Positions 45,624 through 53,318 of a stretch of DNA of 64,000 bases are shown here, piece by piece. How positions within the stretch are numbered: the first letter of the stretch is position 1; every line of letters starts with the position of its first letter. Under the pieces are notes generated by a model. That model saw only the letters and a list, made by a program, of their open reading frames with translations, had not been told where the DNA came from and ran no database searches. Origin of the DNA: Flavobacterium sp. (lineage in GTDB: Bacteria; Bacteroidota; Bacteroidia; Flavobacteriales; Flavobacteriaceae); contig JAGOAL010000005.1 of assembly GCA_017983975.1 (NCBI GenBank), positions 1 to 64,000 on the forward strand. Direction: 5' to 3'. The position numbers and the translations under genes were made by a program.

Positions 45624-46859
45624 TTATGCGTCTAATTCTCCTGCAATTACATTTAAACTTGATAGTATTACAATGGCATCCGATAATAATGATCCTTTAA
45701 TCATTTCTGGATAAGCTTGATAATAAATGAAGCAAGGTCTTCTAAAATGTAAACGATAGGGTGTTCTACTACCATCGGTTACTAAATAGAATCCTAATTC
45801 TCCGTTTCCTCCTTCAACCGGATGGTATATTTCAGCAACCGGAATTGGCACTTCACCCATCACAATTTTAAAGTGATAAATTAAGCTTTCCATGGTAGTA
45901 TAAACATCTTCTTTTGGAGGCAAATAATATTCAGGGACATCGGCATGATAAGGGCCTTCTGGTAGTTTAGCTAAAGCTTGACGAATGATACTCAAACTTT
46001 CCCAAACTTCGGCATTACGCACACAGAAACGGTCATAAGTATCTCCTGATTTTCCTACCGGAACAATAAATTCAAAATCTTCATAAGAAGAATAAGGTTG
46101 TGCTACTCTAACATCATAATCTACTCCAGCAGCACGAAGATTTGGACCTGTAAATCCATAAGCCATAGCGCTTTCTGCAGTAATAGCACCTACGTTAACT
46201 GTTCGGTCAATAAAGATTCGGTTGCGTTCAAATAAATTTTCAAATTCTTTCCAAGCCACAGGAAATTCTTCTAAAAATACGTTTAATTTTCTGAAGGCTT
46301 CGTCAGACCATTCTCTTTCAAAACCGCCAATTCTTCCCATGTTGGTCGTTAAACGAGCGCCACAAATTTCTTCGTAGATTTCGTATATTTTTTCTCTAAA
46401 TTGGAACACATATAAGAATCCAGTATAAGCACCGGTATCTACACCTAAAATAGAGTTGCAAATAATGTGGTCGGCAATTCGAGCTAATTCCATTACAATT
46501 ACTCTTAAATATTGGGCTCTTTTTGGCACTTCAATGTCCAGTAATTTTTCAACCGTCATCCACCACGCCATATTATTAATAGGCGAAGAACAATAATTCA
46601 TTCGGTCTGTTAAGGGCGTAATTTGGTAAAAAGGACGATTTTCTGCAATTTTTTCAAACGCACGGTGAATATACCCAATCGTAGGTTCTGCTTCCACAAT
46701 TCGTTCCCCATCCATTAATAGAATGTTTTGAAAAATTCCGTGGGTGGCAGGATGCGTTGGGCCTAAGTTAAGTATTGAATACTCACTGCCGTCATCATTG
46801 CGTTTTTCATTAATTATTTTAGCATATCGATGCTCAGGTGGTAATAATAGTTCTGACAT
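45624..46859 (-). CDS. nuoD: NADH-quinone oxidoreductase subunit D
   Basis: A 411-residue 49-kDa homologue at the quinone site. Signatures: LNLGPTHPATHGIFQNILLM, YIHRAFEKIAENRPF and RSPSF-type C-terminal RTPYRLHFRRPCFIYYQAYP. It is related to [NiFe]-hydrogenase large subunits but without metal. nuoC and nuoD are separate genes here, unlike the E. coli fusion. Confidence 0.97.
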   Translation of the reverse strand: MSELLLPPEHRYAKIINEKRNDDGSEYSILNLGPTHPATHGIFQNILLMDGERIVEAEPTIGYIHRAFEKIAENRPFYQITPLTDRMNYCSSPINNMAWWMTVEKLLDIEVPKRAQYLRVIVMELARIADHIICNSILGVDTGAYTGFLYVFQFREKIYEIYEEICGARLTTNMGRIGGFEREWSDEAFRKLNVFLEEFPVAWKEFENLFERNRIFIDRTVNVGAITAESAMAYGFTGPNLRAAGVDYDVRVAQPYSSYEDFEFIVPVGKSGDTYDRFCVRNAEVWESLSIIRQALAKLPEGPYHADVPEYYLPPKEDVYTTMESLIYHFKIVMGEVPIPVAEIYHPVEGGNGELGFYLVTDGSRTPYRLHFRRPCFIYYQAYPEMIKGSLLSDAIVILSSLNVIAGELDA

Positions 46860-46890
46860 TTTATAAATGTGAAAAATTATAAATAGTTAT

Positions 46891-47409
46891 TTAGCAATTT
46901 GCTGTTCTTCCAAAGAATCGATCATCTTTATCGGTTCTTCCGTTATCTTCCATTGGAAATTCTTTTCGCATAGGGAACGAAACCATTTCATCCATATTTA
47001 ATATTCTCTTTAACTGTGGGTGACCCATGAAATTAATTCCGTAAAAATCATAGGTTTCACGTTCCATCCAATTAGAAGATAAAAAGATATCTGAAATTGA
47101 GGCTATTTCTGGTTGCGCTCCGTTCAAATAGGTTTTTATTCTAATTCGTGTATTTTCTATCCAATTGTGTAAATGATAGACTACACAAAATTGTTGGTCT
47201 ACATCACTATCAGGATAGTGAACACCGCATAGATCAGTTAAAAAGTGAAAATTAGTATCTTCCTCTTCTTTAAGAAAAAGAATCACTTCGCGAATTGAAT
47301 CTGAAGTGACTTCAAAAGAAAAAATATCTTTTTGCATGCCAAAGTTTGACACCTTGTTTGCAAACTTTTGTTCCATTTTTTCTTGTATAAGTGCCGTTTC
47401 TATAGCCAT
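46891..47409 (-). CDS. nuoC: NADH-quinone oxidoreductase subunit C
   Basis: A 172-residue 30-kDa homologue. The signature ERETYDFYGINFMGHPQLKR (E-R-E-x-Y-D-x-x-G) is clear. It pairs with NuoD in the peripheral arm. Only 2 bases separate it from nuoB. Confidence 0.95.
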   Translation of the reverse strand: MAIETALIQEKMEQKFANKVSNFGMQKDIFSFEVTSDSIREVILFLKEEEDTNFHFLTDLCGVHYPDSDVDQQFCVVYHLHNWIENTRIRIKTYLNGAQPEIASISDIFLSSNWMERETYDFYGINFMGHPQLKRILNMDEMVSFPMRKEFPMEDNGRTDKDDRFFGRTANC

Positions 47410-47411
47410 TT

Positions 47412-47954
47412 TTATAGGTTGTAAGAAGCTAATAATTCTTTATATTCTGGAGAGTTTCTACGTCTTACGGATTCGTTTTTAACCAATTCTTGTAATTGCA
47501 TTACGCCATCTACAATTTGTTCAGGTCTTGGAGGACAACCAGGCACATAAACATCTACCGGTATTACTTTATCAATTCCTTGAAGTACTGAGTATGTGTC
47601 AAAAACACCTCCTGAAGAAGCACAAGCCCCAACAGCAATTACCCAGCGAGGTTCTGACATTTGTTCGTAAACTTGACGTAAAATAGGCGCCATTTTTTTT
47701 GAAATAGTTCCCATAACCATTAGCATATCTGCTTGACGAGGAGAAAAACTCACACGTTCTGAGCCAAATCTTGCTAAATCATAATGCGAAGCCATCGTTG
47801 CCATAAATTCAATTCCACAACATGAAGTGGCAAATGGCAATGGCCATAACGAATTTGCTCTTGCTAAACCAACAACATCATTTAGTTTCGTAGCAAAAAA
47901 CCCTTCTCCAACAACTCCTTCAGGTGGAGCAACCATATTTGTTTTTGTACTCAT
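47412..47954 (-). CDS. nuoB: NADH-quinone oxidoreductase subunit B
   Basis: A 180-residue subunit carrying the terminal [4Fe-4S] cluster N2. Ligands are the adjacent Cys45 and Cys46 (ATSCCGIEF), Cys111 (GACASSGG) and Cys140 (VPGCPPRPE). It passes electrons to quinone at the NuoB/NuoD interface. Confidence 0.97.
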   Translation of the reverse strand: MSTKTNMVAPPEGVVGEGFFATKLNDVVGLARANSLWPLPFATSCCGIEFMATMASHYDLARFGSERVSFSPRQADMLMVMGTISKKMAPILRQVYEQMSEPRWVIAVGACASSGGVFDTYSVLQGIDKVIPVDVYVPGCPPRPEQIVDGVMQLQELVKNESVRRRNSPEYKELLASYNL

Positions 47955-47967
47955 AACAATTGTTAAT

Positions 47968-48333
47968 TTATTCCCACTCTAGTGCTTTCTTTTTGATTAT
48001 ATAGAAAAATCCAACTAACAGCAATAACATGAAAATAACCATTTTGATCATTCCGTCCATGCCTAATTCTTTGAAATTAACTGCCCAAGGATATAAGAAA
48101 ATAACCTCAACATCAAATAAAACAAACAGAATGGCTACCAAGAAATATTTTACAGAAAATGGAATACGTGCATTTCCAACAGACTCGATACCACATTCAA
48201 AGTTTTTGTCTTTGCTGGCCGAACTTCTTTTTGGGCCTAAAAAATTTGAAATTATTATGGTTCCAACCACAAAACCAACCGCTAAACCTAATTGCATTAG
48301 GATTGGAAAATAATCAAATTGTGTCGATTGCAT
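47968..48333 (-). CDS. nuoA: NADH-quinone oxidoreductase subunit A
   Basis: A 121-residue protein with three membrane helices. The conserved KNFECGIESVGNARIPFSVK, then YFLVAILFVLFDVEVIFLYP loop shapes the quinone site. First gene of the 14-gene operon, with a promoter 33 bases upstream. Confidence 0.96.
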   Translation of the reverse strand: MQSTQFDYFPILMQLGLAVGFVVGTIIISNFLGPKRSSASKDKNFECGIESVGNARIPFSVKYFLVAILFVLFDVEVIFLYPWAVNFKELGMDGMIKMVIFMLLLLVGFFYIIKKKALEWE

Positions 48334-48365
48334 CGCTTTTATTTTTAAGATTTATAAAATAGCCA

Positions 48366-48395
48366 CAAATATACATCGCATTATTTAATTCTCAA
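48366..48395 (-). promoter_or_regulatory. nuo operon promoter
   Basis: On the minus strand, TTG (complement of 48393-48395) and TATATTTG (complement of 48366-48373), 19 bases apart: a consensus Bacteroidota promoter just upstream of nuoA. Confidence 0.75.
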
Positions 48396-48473
48396 AAATC
48401 AAAAGATAAACGTTTGTTATTTATTTCTTTAAAACAGCTTATTTAAAACAATTCTAAATAAAATAGTATTTTT

Positions 48474-49064
48474 TTATCGTTTTAGCCATCCAGTAATGCT
48501 TAATCGTTGTTTTTGAGTTGTTAATACTTCATGAACGAGTTCGTTACTTTTAAAGAAAATGGTTTTACCATTTGTAGGTGAAATTTTTTGAATGTTGTTT
48601 TCTTGATAAATGCATAATTCTCCTCCATCTGCTATTTCCCATTCACAATTTAAATAACTAATTAAAGAAAATTGCCGACTTGAATTGTCTTGAAATTGAT
48701 CCAAATGCTTACGATAAAAAGCGCCTTTTTCATATAGTGAATAATGAAATTCATAACCGGTAATTCCGGCATAACAACTTTCGTTTAAATAGCTAATAAA
48801 TGCTTCAATTTGGGTTAGAAATTCATTTTCATAAATATTATTATTTTTTCGGTCTAACCAATAAATAACATCGTTTCTAACCAGCTGATTTTGTTGAAGT
48901 TTTTGCACGTTTCCAATCCCTGCTGGCACTAACAAGTTATTTTGATGAAGCATTAATAAGTTGCTAATTAAGTGTTTGCTTAACGAGAGTTCAATAAAAT
49001 TTTCAACCACACCTACTTTTGTTGCTATATAACTTGCAATTAAAGCTTCAAAAGAATCTTCCAT
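48474..49064 (-). CDS. 2-oxoglutarate/Fe(II)-dependent oxygenase
   Basis: A 196-residue prolyl-4-hydroxylase-like enzyme. The iron ligands are His120 and Asp122 (RKHLDQF) and His178 (NELVHEVL); Arg187 (QRLSITGWLKR) would bind 2-oxoglutarate. GYEFHYSLYEKGAFY and the C-terminal TGWLKR fit the family. It hydroxylates a protein or small molecule that cannot be named from sequence. It stands alone, divergent from the aldehyde dehydrogenase gene. Confidence 0.9.
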   Translation of the reverse strand: MEDSFEALIASYIATKVGVVENFIELSLSKHLISNLLMLHQNNLLVPAGIGNVQKLQQNQLVRNDVIYWLDRKNNNIYENEFLTQIEAFISYLNESCYAGITGYEFHYSLYEKGAFYRKHLDQFQDNSSRQFSLISYLNCEWEIADGGELCIYQENNIQKISPTNGKTIFFKSNELVHEVLTTQKQRLSITGWLKR

Positions 49065-49177
49065 TTTATTGCGCTTCTCGATAAGACGAGGTTTCGCAAG
49101 GTAGTCTAAATAAAACAGGTTTTAATTTATTTGTGAAAATAGTAATAAAATGTATCTTTACTAAGTGAAATAATTTT

Positions 49178-50467
49178 ATGGAATCTATACTACAAAAAGC
49201 CAATACTACATTACAAGTTTGGGAAAAGACATCCCTGAATGATCGTTTGGCTTATTTGCCAGCGCTAGCTTCGTTGCTTCTAGAGAATAAAGAAGAATAT
49301 GCCAAAGCAATAACCACCGAAATGCATAAACCAATTTCCCAATCCATTGCAGAAATTGAAAAATGTGCCGTTTTGTGTTCGTATTATTATGAAAATTCTA
49401 CTCCTTTTTTAGCTCCAAAAATAATTAAAACAGAAGCCTCGGAAAGTTATGTTACTTTTGAGCCAATGGGTGTAATTCTTGGTGTAATGCCTTGGAATTT
49501 TCCGTTTTGGCAAGTGTTTCGTTTTGCGGTTCCTACATTAATTGCTGGAAATACTGTTGTCGTAAAACACGCGAGTAATGTTTCAAAATGCGCAGAATTT
49601 ATCGAATCAATATTTGAAAAAGCAAGATTTCCTAACGGTTGTTATCAAAATTTATCCATTTCTAGTCAAGAAGTTGCAGCCGTTATTGCAAATCCAATCA
49701 TCAAAGCAGTTTCGTTAACCGGAAGCGAACAAGCCGGAATTGCAGTTGCCACCGAAGCTGGAAAACAGTTGAAAAAATGCGTATTAGAATTAGGAGGAAA
49801 TAACGCTTTTATCATTTTTGAAGATGCCAATCTTGATAAAGTAGTTGCAACAGCAGTAAATGCACGCATGCAAAATGCAGGTCAAAGCTGCATTGCCGCC
49901 AAACGTTTTTTAGTTCATGAAAATATTGCTAAAGATTTTGTTGAAAAATTCAAAGTTGCGGTGCAAAATTTAAAAATTGGAAATCCGCTAGACAAAGAAA
50001 CACAAATTGCTTCGCTAGCACGAGTAGATTTAACTGAAGAATTAGAAAAGCAAGTACAACAATCGATTCAAATGGGAGCTCAATTAATTCTCGGAGGCAA
50101 AAGAAATAATGCATTTTATGAACCTACTATTTTAACGAATGTAACCTCTCAAATGCCTGTTTTTCAAGAAGAAACCTTCGGGCCGGTGGCAGCAATTACA
50201 ACCTTTAAAACCATTGAAGAAGCGATTGCTTTAAGTAATGAATCTCAATTTGGTTTAGGGGTTTCAATTTTCACAACAGACATAGACTTCATCAAAACCA
50301 AAATTTCAGCTTTTAAGGAAGGAGCTGTTTTTATCAACGAAATGGTAAAATCAGATCCAAGATTACCTTTTGGAGGCATCAAAAAATCAGGATATGGAAG
50401 AGAATTATCTGAGGAAGGCATCAAAGAATTTGTGAATATTAAAACAATTGTAATTAATATTTTATAA
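49178..50467 (+). CDS. aldehyde dehydrogenase, succinate-semialdehyde dehydrogenase-like
   Basis: A 429-residue NAD(P)-dependent dehydrogenase. It has MPWNFPFWQVFRFAVPTLIA, the general-base Glu in LELGGNNAFIIFEDA, the catalytic Cys in MQNAGQSCIAAKRFLV and EETFGPVAAITTF. It is slightly short at the N-terminus, typical of the SSADH subgroup (GabD/YneI-like). It oxidises succinate semialdehyde or similar aldehydes to the acid. Nine bases after its stop the DUF559 inverted-repeat cassette begins. Confidence 0.92.
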   Translation: MESILQKANTTLQVWEKTSLNDRLAYLPALASLLLENKEEYAKAITTEMHKPISQSIAEIEKCAVLCSYYYENSTPFLAPKIIKTEASESYVTFEPMGVILGVMPWNFPFWQVFRFAVPTLIAGNTVVVKHASNVSKCAEFIESIFEKARFPNGCYQNLSISSQEVAAVIANPIIKAVSLTGSEQAGIAVATEAGKQLKKCVLELGGNNAFIIFEDANLDKVVATAVNARMQNAGQSCIAAKRFLVHENIAKDFVEKFKVAVQNLKIGNPLDKETQIASLARVDLTEELEKQVQQSIQMGAQLILGGKRNNAFYEPTILTNVTSQMPVFQEETFGPVAAITTFKTIEEAIALSNESQFGLGVSIFTTDIDFIKTKISAFKEGAVFINEMVKSDPRLPFGGIKKSGYGRELSEEGIKEFVNIKTIVINIL

Positions 50468-50475
50468 ATTAGATG

Positions 50476-50516
50476 TTTCCCCTCCTTTGGAGGGGTGCCT
50501 GTAAGGCGGGGTGGTT
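50476..50516 (+). repeat. left inverted repeat of the DUF559 cassette
   Basis: A 41-base GC-rich element made of a hairpin (CCCCTCC-TTT-GGAGGGG) and the block GGCGGGGTGGTT. Its reverse complement occurs at 50966-51005, differing only in a short spacer between the two blocks. Confidence 0.9.
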
Positions 50517-50541
50517 TTTACGTTGAATAAAATAGGAATAA

Positions 50542-50964
50542 ATGCAAGAAGAAATCTTAACCATAATTCATAACATTCCAATAAAGAAAAATTTTGTATT
50601 AAATTTACCTTATAATGCTTCTTTAAAAAGTAGAGCAAACGCACTTAGAAAAGCAGGAAATTTTTCAGAAGTGGTATTTTGGAAAGAAGTAAGAAATAAA
50701 TCTTTTTGGAATATCGATTTTGATAGACAGAGAGTCATAGGTAATTACATTGTTGATTTTTATGTAAAGGCACTTGGTTTAGTGGTAGAAATAGATGGGG
50801 AAATTCATAACTTTCAAGAGGAATATGATTCAAAAAGAGAGTCTTATCTTAAAAATTTAGGTTTAAAAGTATTCAGAATTTCAACAACAAAAATGCTTTT
50901 TGATACTGAAAATGTTATAAGAGACTTAGAACAATTTATTATTACCGAATATAAATATAATTAA
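50542..50964 (+). CDS. DUF559 family protein, Vsr/PD-(D/E)xK endonuclease-like
   Basis: A 140-residue protein of the DUF559 type. ANALRKAGNFSEVVFWKEVR, then FDRQRVIGNYIVDFYVKALG and LVVEIDGEIHNFQEEYDSKR hold the predicted nuclease residues (Glu before W, Asp in IVDFY, Glu in VEIDG). The C-terminal half LGLKVFRIS with FDTENVIRDLEQFI also fits. The family is related to very-short-patch repair endonucleases. The gene lies wholly inside a pair of inverted repeats, its stop codon one base from the right repeat, and breaks an otherwise compact gene order. It is probably the moving part of a small mobile unit. Confidence 0.9.
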   Translation: MQEEILTIIHNIPIKKNFVLNLPYNASLKSRANALRKAGNFSEVVFWKEVRNKSFWNIDFDRQRVIGNYIVDFYVKALGLVVEIDGEIHNFQEEYDSKRESYLKNLGLKVFRISTTKMLFDTENVIRDLEQFIITEYKYN

Positions 50965-50965
50965 T

Positions 50966-51005
50966 AACCACCCCGCCCAAGGGCACCCCTCCAAAGGAGG
51001 GGAAA
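50966..51005 (-). repeat. right inverted repeat of the DUF559 cassette
   Basis: A 40-base reverse-complement copy of 50476-50516: 24 outer bases identical, about 11 inner bases identical, a 5-6 base variable spacer. It contains the same CCCCTCC-AAA-GGAGGGG hairpin. Confidence 0.9.
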
Positions 51006-51016
51006 AACGAAAAATT

Positions 51017-51514
51017 ATGAAAAAACTAATCATCCTATTTTTAACAATAGTAACGTTCTCTTGCAAACCATCCGAAGTGAAGCTGCAATCAGAAAAACAA
51101 ATCATTACGGTTTTTTTAAACAATTGGCACAAAGCAGCTGCTGAAGCTAATTTTGATGCTTATTTTAGCGCCATGGCCGAAGAATCAATTTATATAGGTA
51201 CAGATGCAACCGAAAATTGGAACAAAAAACAATTTCAAGCGTTTGCAAAACCTTATTTTGACCGAGGAAGAGCATGGAGTTTTAAAGCCATCGAGCGTAA
51301 TATTTATTTTAGTGAAGATGGCAAATTAGTTTGGTTTGATGAATTGTTAAATACCCAAATGAAAATTTGTCGCGGTTCAGGTGTTTTGGTGCAAGAAAAC
51401 GGACAATGGAAAATAAAGCATTATGTGCTTTCGATGACAATTCCTAACGATACTACCGATGAAGTAGTAAAAATAAAAGCGCCTATTGAAGACGCTTTAT
51501 TAGAAAAGAAATAA
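51017..51514 (+). CDS. NTF2/SnoaL-like lipoprotein
   Basis: A 165-residue protein with a lipoprotein signal (LFLTIVTFSC, lipid on Cys16). The mature part FLNNWHKAAAEANFDAYFSA, then MAEESIYIGTDATENW and ENGQWKIKHYVLSM has the DUF4440/SnoaL-like pattern of an NTF2 cone fold. Function unknown; such domains bind small molecules or act as ketosteroid-isomerase-type enzymes. It ends one base before the convergent threonine dehydrogenase gene. Confidence 0.88.
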   Translation: MKKLIILFLTIVTFSCKPSEVKLQSEKQIITVFLNNWHKAAAEANFDAYFSAMAEESIYIGTDATENWNKKQFQAFAKPYFDRGRAWSFKAIERNIYFSEDGKLVWFDELLNTQMKICRGSGVLVQENGQWKIKHYVLSMTIPNDTTDEVVKIKAPIEDALLEKK

Positions 51515-51515
51515 G

Positions 51516-52472
51516 TTACTTTTTATAAATATGTTCTTTTAAATTTTTGAACATATCTTCGGTCATAGTGGTCAGATCAAAATCATTTTTCCAGCCCCAA
51601 TCTTGTCTTGCTGAAGTATCATCAATGCTAGCAGGCCAACTATCCGCAATCTTTTGACGGAAATCTGGCTCATAGCTCAATTCAAAATTAGGATACTGTT
51701 TTTTAATTTCTTCGCCAATTTGCTTCGGTGTAAAACTCATCGCAGCTAAATTGTACGAAGAACGTATTTTAATTTCCTCAACAGGCGCTTGCATGATTTG
51801 GATAGTTGCTTTTATTGCATCATCCATATACATCATCGGTAATTCTGTGTTTTCCGATAAAAAACTAGTGAATTTCCCATCTGTAATGGCTTTGTGATAA
51901 ATGTCTACTGCGTAATCGGTAGTTCCTCCACCAGCTTCGGTGCTCCAACTAATTAACCCTGGATAGCGAATGCTTCTAACATCAACTCCATATTGCTTGT
52001 TATAATATTCACACCAACGTTCTCCAGTTTGTTTCGAAATACCATAAACCGTAGAAGGTTCCATAATGGTATATTGTGGCGTATTGTGTCGCGGTGTTGT
52101 AGGGCCAAAAACCGCAATACTCGAAGGCCAAAATATCTTTTTAATTTTTCCAGCTTTGGCTAAATTTAAAACATGAAACAATGAATTCATGTTCAAATCC
52201 CAAGCAAATGCCGGATTTTTCTCTGCTGTTGCCGAAAGTAAGGCTGCCATCAAATACACATCGGTAATATGATATTGCTCAATTAAGTGCTCAATTTGAT
52301 TGTAATCTAATGCGTTTATTACTTCAAAAATACCATTATTCACTACATCATTATTCAGTTTTCGAATATCAGAAGCAACTACATTATTTACTCCGTAAGT
52401 AGCTCTTAATTTCGCAGTAAGTTCAGTGCCTATTTGACCACAAGCACCAATTATTAAAATTTTCGTGTCCAT
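51516..52472 (-). CDS. L-threonine 3-dehydrogenase, epimerase-like type
   Basis: A 318-residue NAD-dependent extended-SDR enzyme. The Rossmann motif is GACGQIG (residues 9-15). The catalytic Tyr/Lys are in PSTVYGISKQTGE. SIRYPGLISWSTEAGGGTTD, then YAVDIYHKA is typical of the threonine dehydrogenase group first studied in Flavobacterium. It oxidises L-threonine to 2-amino-3-ketobutyrate. The ATG at 52472 is chosen; an upstream start at 52517 adds a family-unlike hydrophobic leader. A TATATTTG element (complement of 52495-52502) lies 23 bases upstream. Confidence 0.92.
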   Translation of the reverse strand: MDTKILIIGACGQIGTELTAKLRATYGVNNVVASDIRKLNNDVVNNGIFEVINALDYNQIEHLIEQYHITDVYLMAALLSATAEKNPAFAWDLNMNSLFHVLNLAKAGKIKKIFWPSSIAVFGPTTPRHNTPQYTIMEPSTVYGISKQTGERWCEYYNKQYGVDVRSIRYPGLISWSTEAGGGTTDYAVDIYHKAITDGKFTSFLSENTELPMMYMDDAIKATIQIMQAPVEEIKIRSSYNLAAMSFTPKQIGEEIKKQYPNFELSYEPDFRQKIADSWPASIDDTSARQDWGWKNDFDLTTMTEDMFKNLKEHIYKK

Positions 52473-52494
52473 TTGATAGCATAAAAATAGAAAA

Positions 52495-52502
52495 CAAATA
52501 TA
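52495..52502 (-). promoter_or_regulatory. -7 element TATATTTG for the threonine dehydrogenase gene
   Basis: Exact TAnnTTTG match on the minus strand. It would lie inside the gene if the start were 52517, so it supports the ATG at 52472. Confidence 0.5.
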
Positions 52503-52678
52503 CCATTTTCGAATCAAAATAAACCGACTTTTTTGTTATATTTTTAATAAAACCCCGCTTTGAATTCATAATTCATAAAAAACGAATAAAAAATTACTAT
52601 TCCGAATGGTTAATCTATTGTTTATCAAATCCCTGTTAAGATATCTTCAGTTTATACGTATGTTTTTATAAACATTTG

Positions 52679-52686
52679 TACCTTTG
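52679..52686 (+). promoter_or_regulatory. -7 element TACCTTTG
   Basis: Exact TAnnTTTG match 18 bases before the lipoprotein gene at 52704, and probably the promoter for mfd as well. Confidence 0.5.
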
Positions 52687-52703
52687 TTTTTTAATTTTCA
52701 ACC

Positions 52704-53312
52704 ATGAATCGTTTTATTATCCCTTTTATTTTTTTTGTAATTGCATTGAGTTCCTGTCAAGATGATAAACAGCACCTTATAGATGCCCAAAAAATTGCCC
52801 AAAAAAACGAAGCGGTTTTTAAAAATATTTCCAAAATGTGGCAGTTTCAATTTCCATCGGCAAGACCCGAAGTAACTGCGACATTAAACACTTGGAACGC
52901 CTGGAGACAGTTTGAAATTGAGTTGCTTCAGAAACCAAAATCTACACTTTCTGCGTTCCAATTAAAAACAAAAAACATTGCTACAAAAGCGGATGCGTTA
53001 GTGACAACCATTCCGTTTGAATATAATAAGCCACAAGTGCTAAGCCGAATTTCCGCATTAAATACAAAGCTAAAATCGTTAGAAATGTATTTACACTTGA
53101 ATGTAATTCCAGAGCAAAAAGTAGCCAAATTAATTCCTGAAATCAACGAAGAAATAAAAGGTTTATATAGCCAATGGGACGAAATCATCATTAAAAAAGC
53201 CATTCCAAAGGAAATTGGTGAAGATTTAATGTTGCAAGCTTTAGATACAACGCGCAATGCACGTCCGAAATTAATGCAGCAAAAAATGGAAATTTCAGAT
53301 AAAGTAAAATAA
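52704..53312 (+). CDS. hypothetical lipoprotein upstream of mfd
   Basis: A 202-residue protein with a lipoprotein signal (FFVIALSSC, lipid on Cys18) and an all-helical mature part (KPKSTLSAFQLKTKNIATKA). No named family is recognised. It ends 6 bases before mfd, so the two share a transcript. Confidence 0.83.
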   Translation: MNRFIIPFIFFVIALSSCQDDKQHLIDAQKIAQKNEAVFKNISKMWQFQFPSARPEVTATLNTWNAWRQFEIELLQKPKSTLSAFQLKTKNIATKADALVTTIPFEYNKPQVLSRISALNTKLKSLEMYLHLNVIPEQKVAKLIPEINEEIKGLYSQWDEIIIKKAIPKEIGEDLMLQALDTTRNARPKLMQQKMEISDKVK

Positions 53313-53318
53313 TATATT

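Noticed and set aside
50926..51132. 68-codon minus-strand ORF over the right inverted repeat
   Set aside because: Created by the repeat and the antisense of the next signal peptide; no protein pattern.
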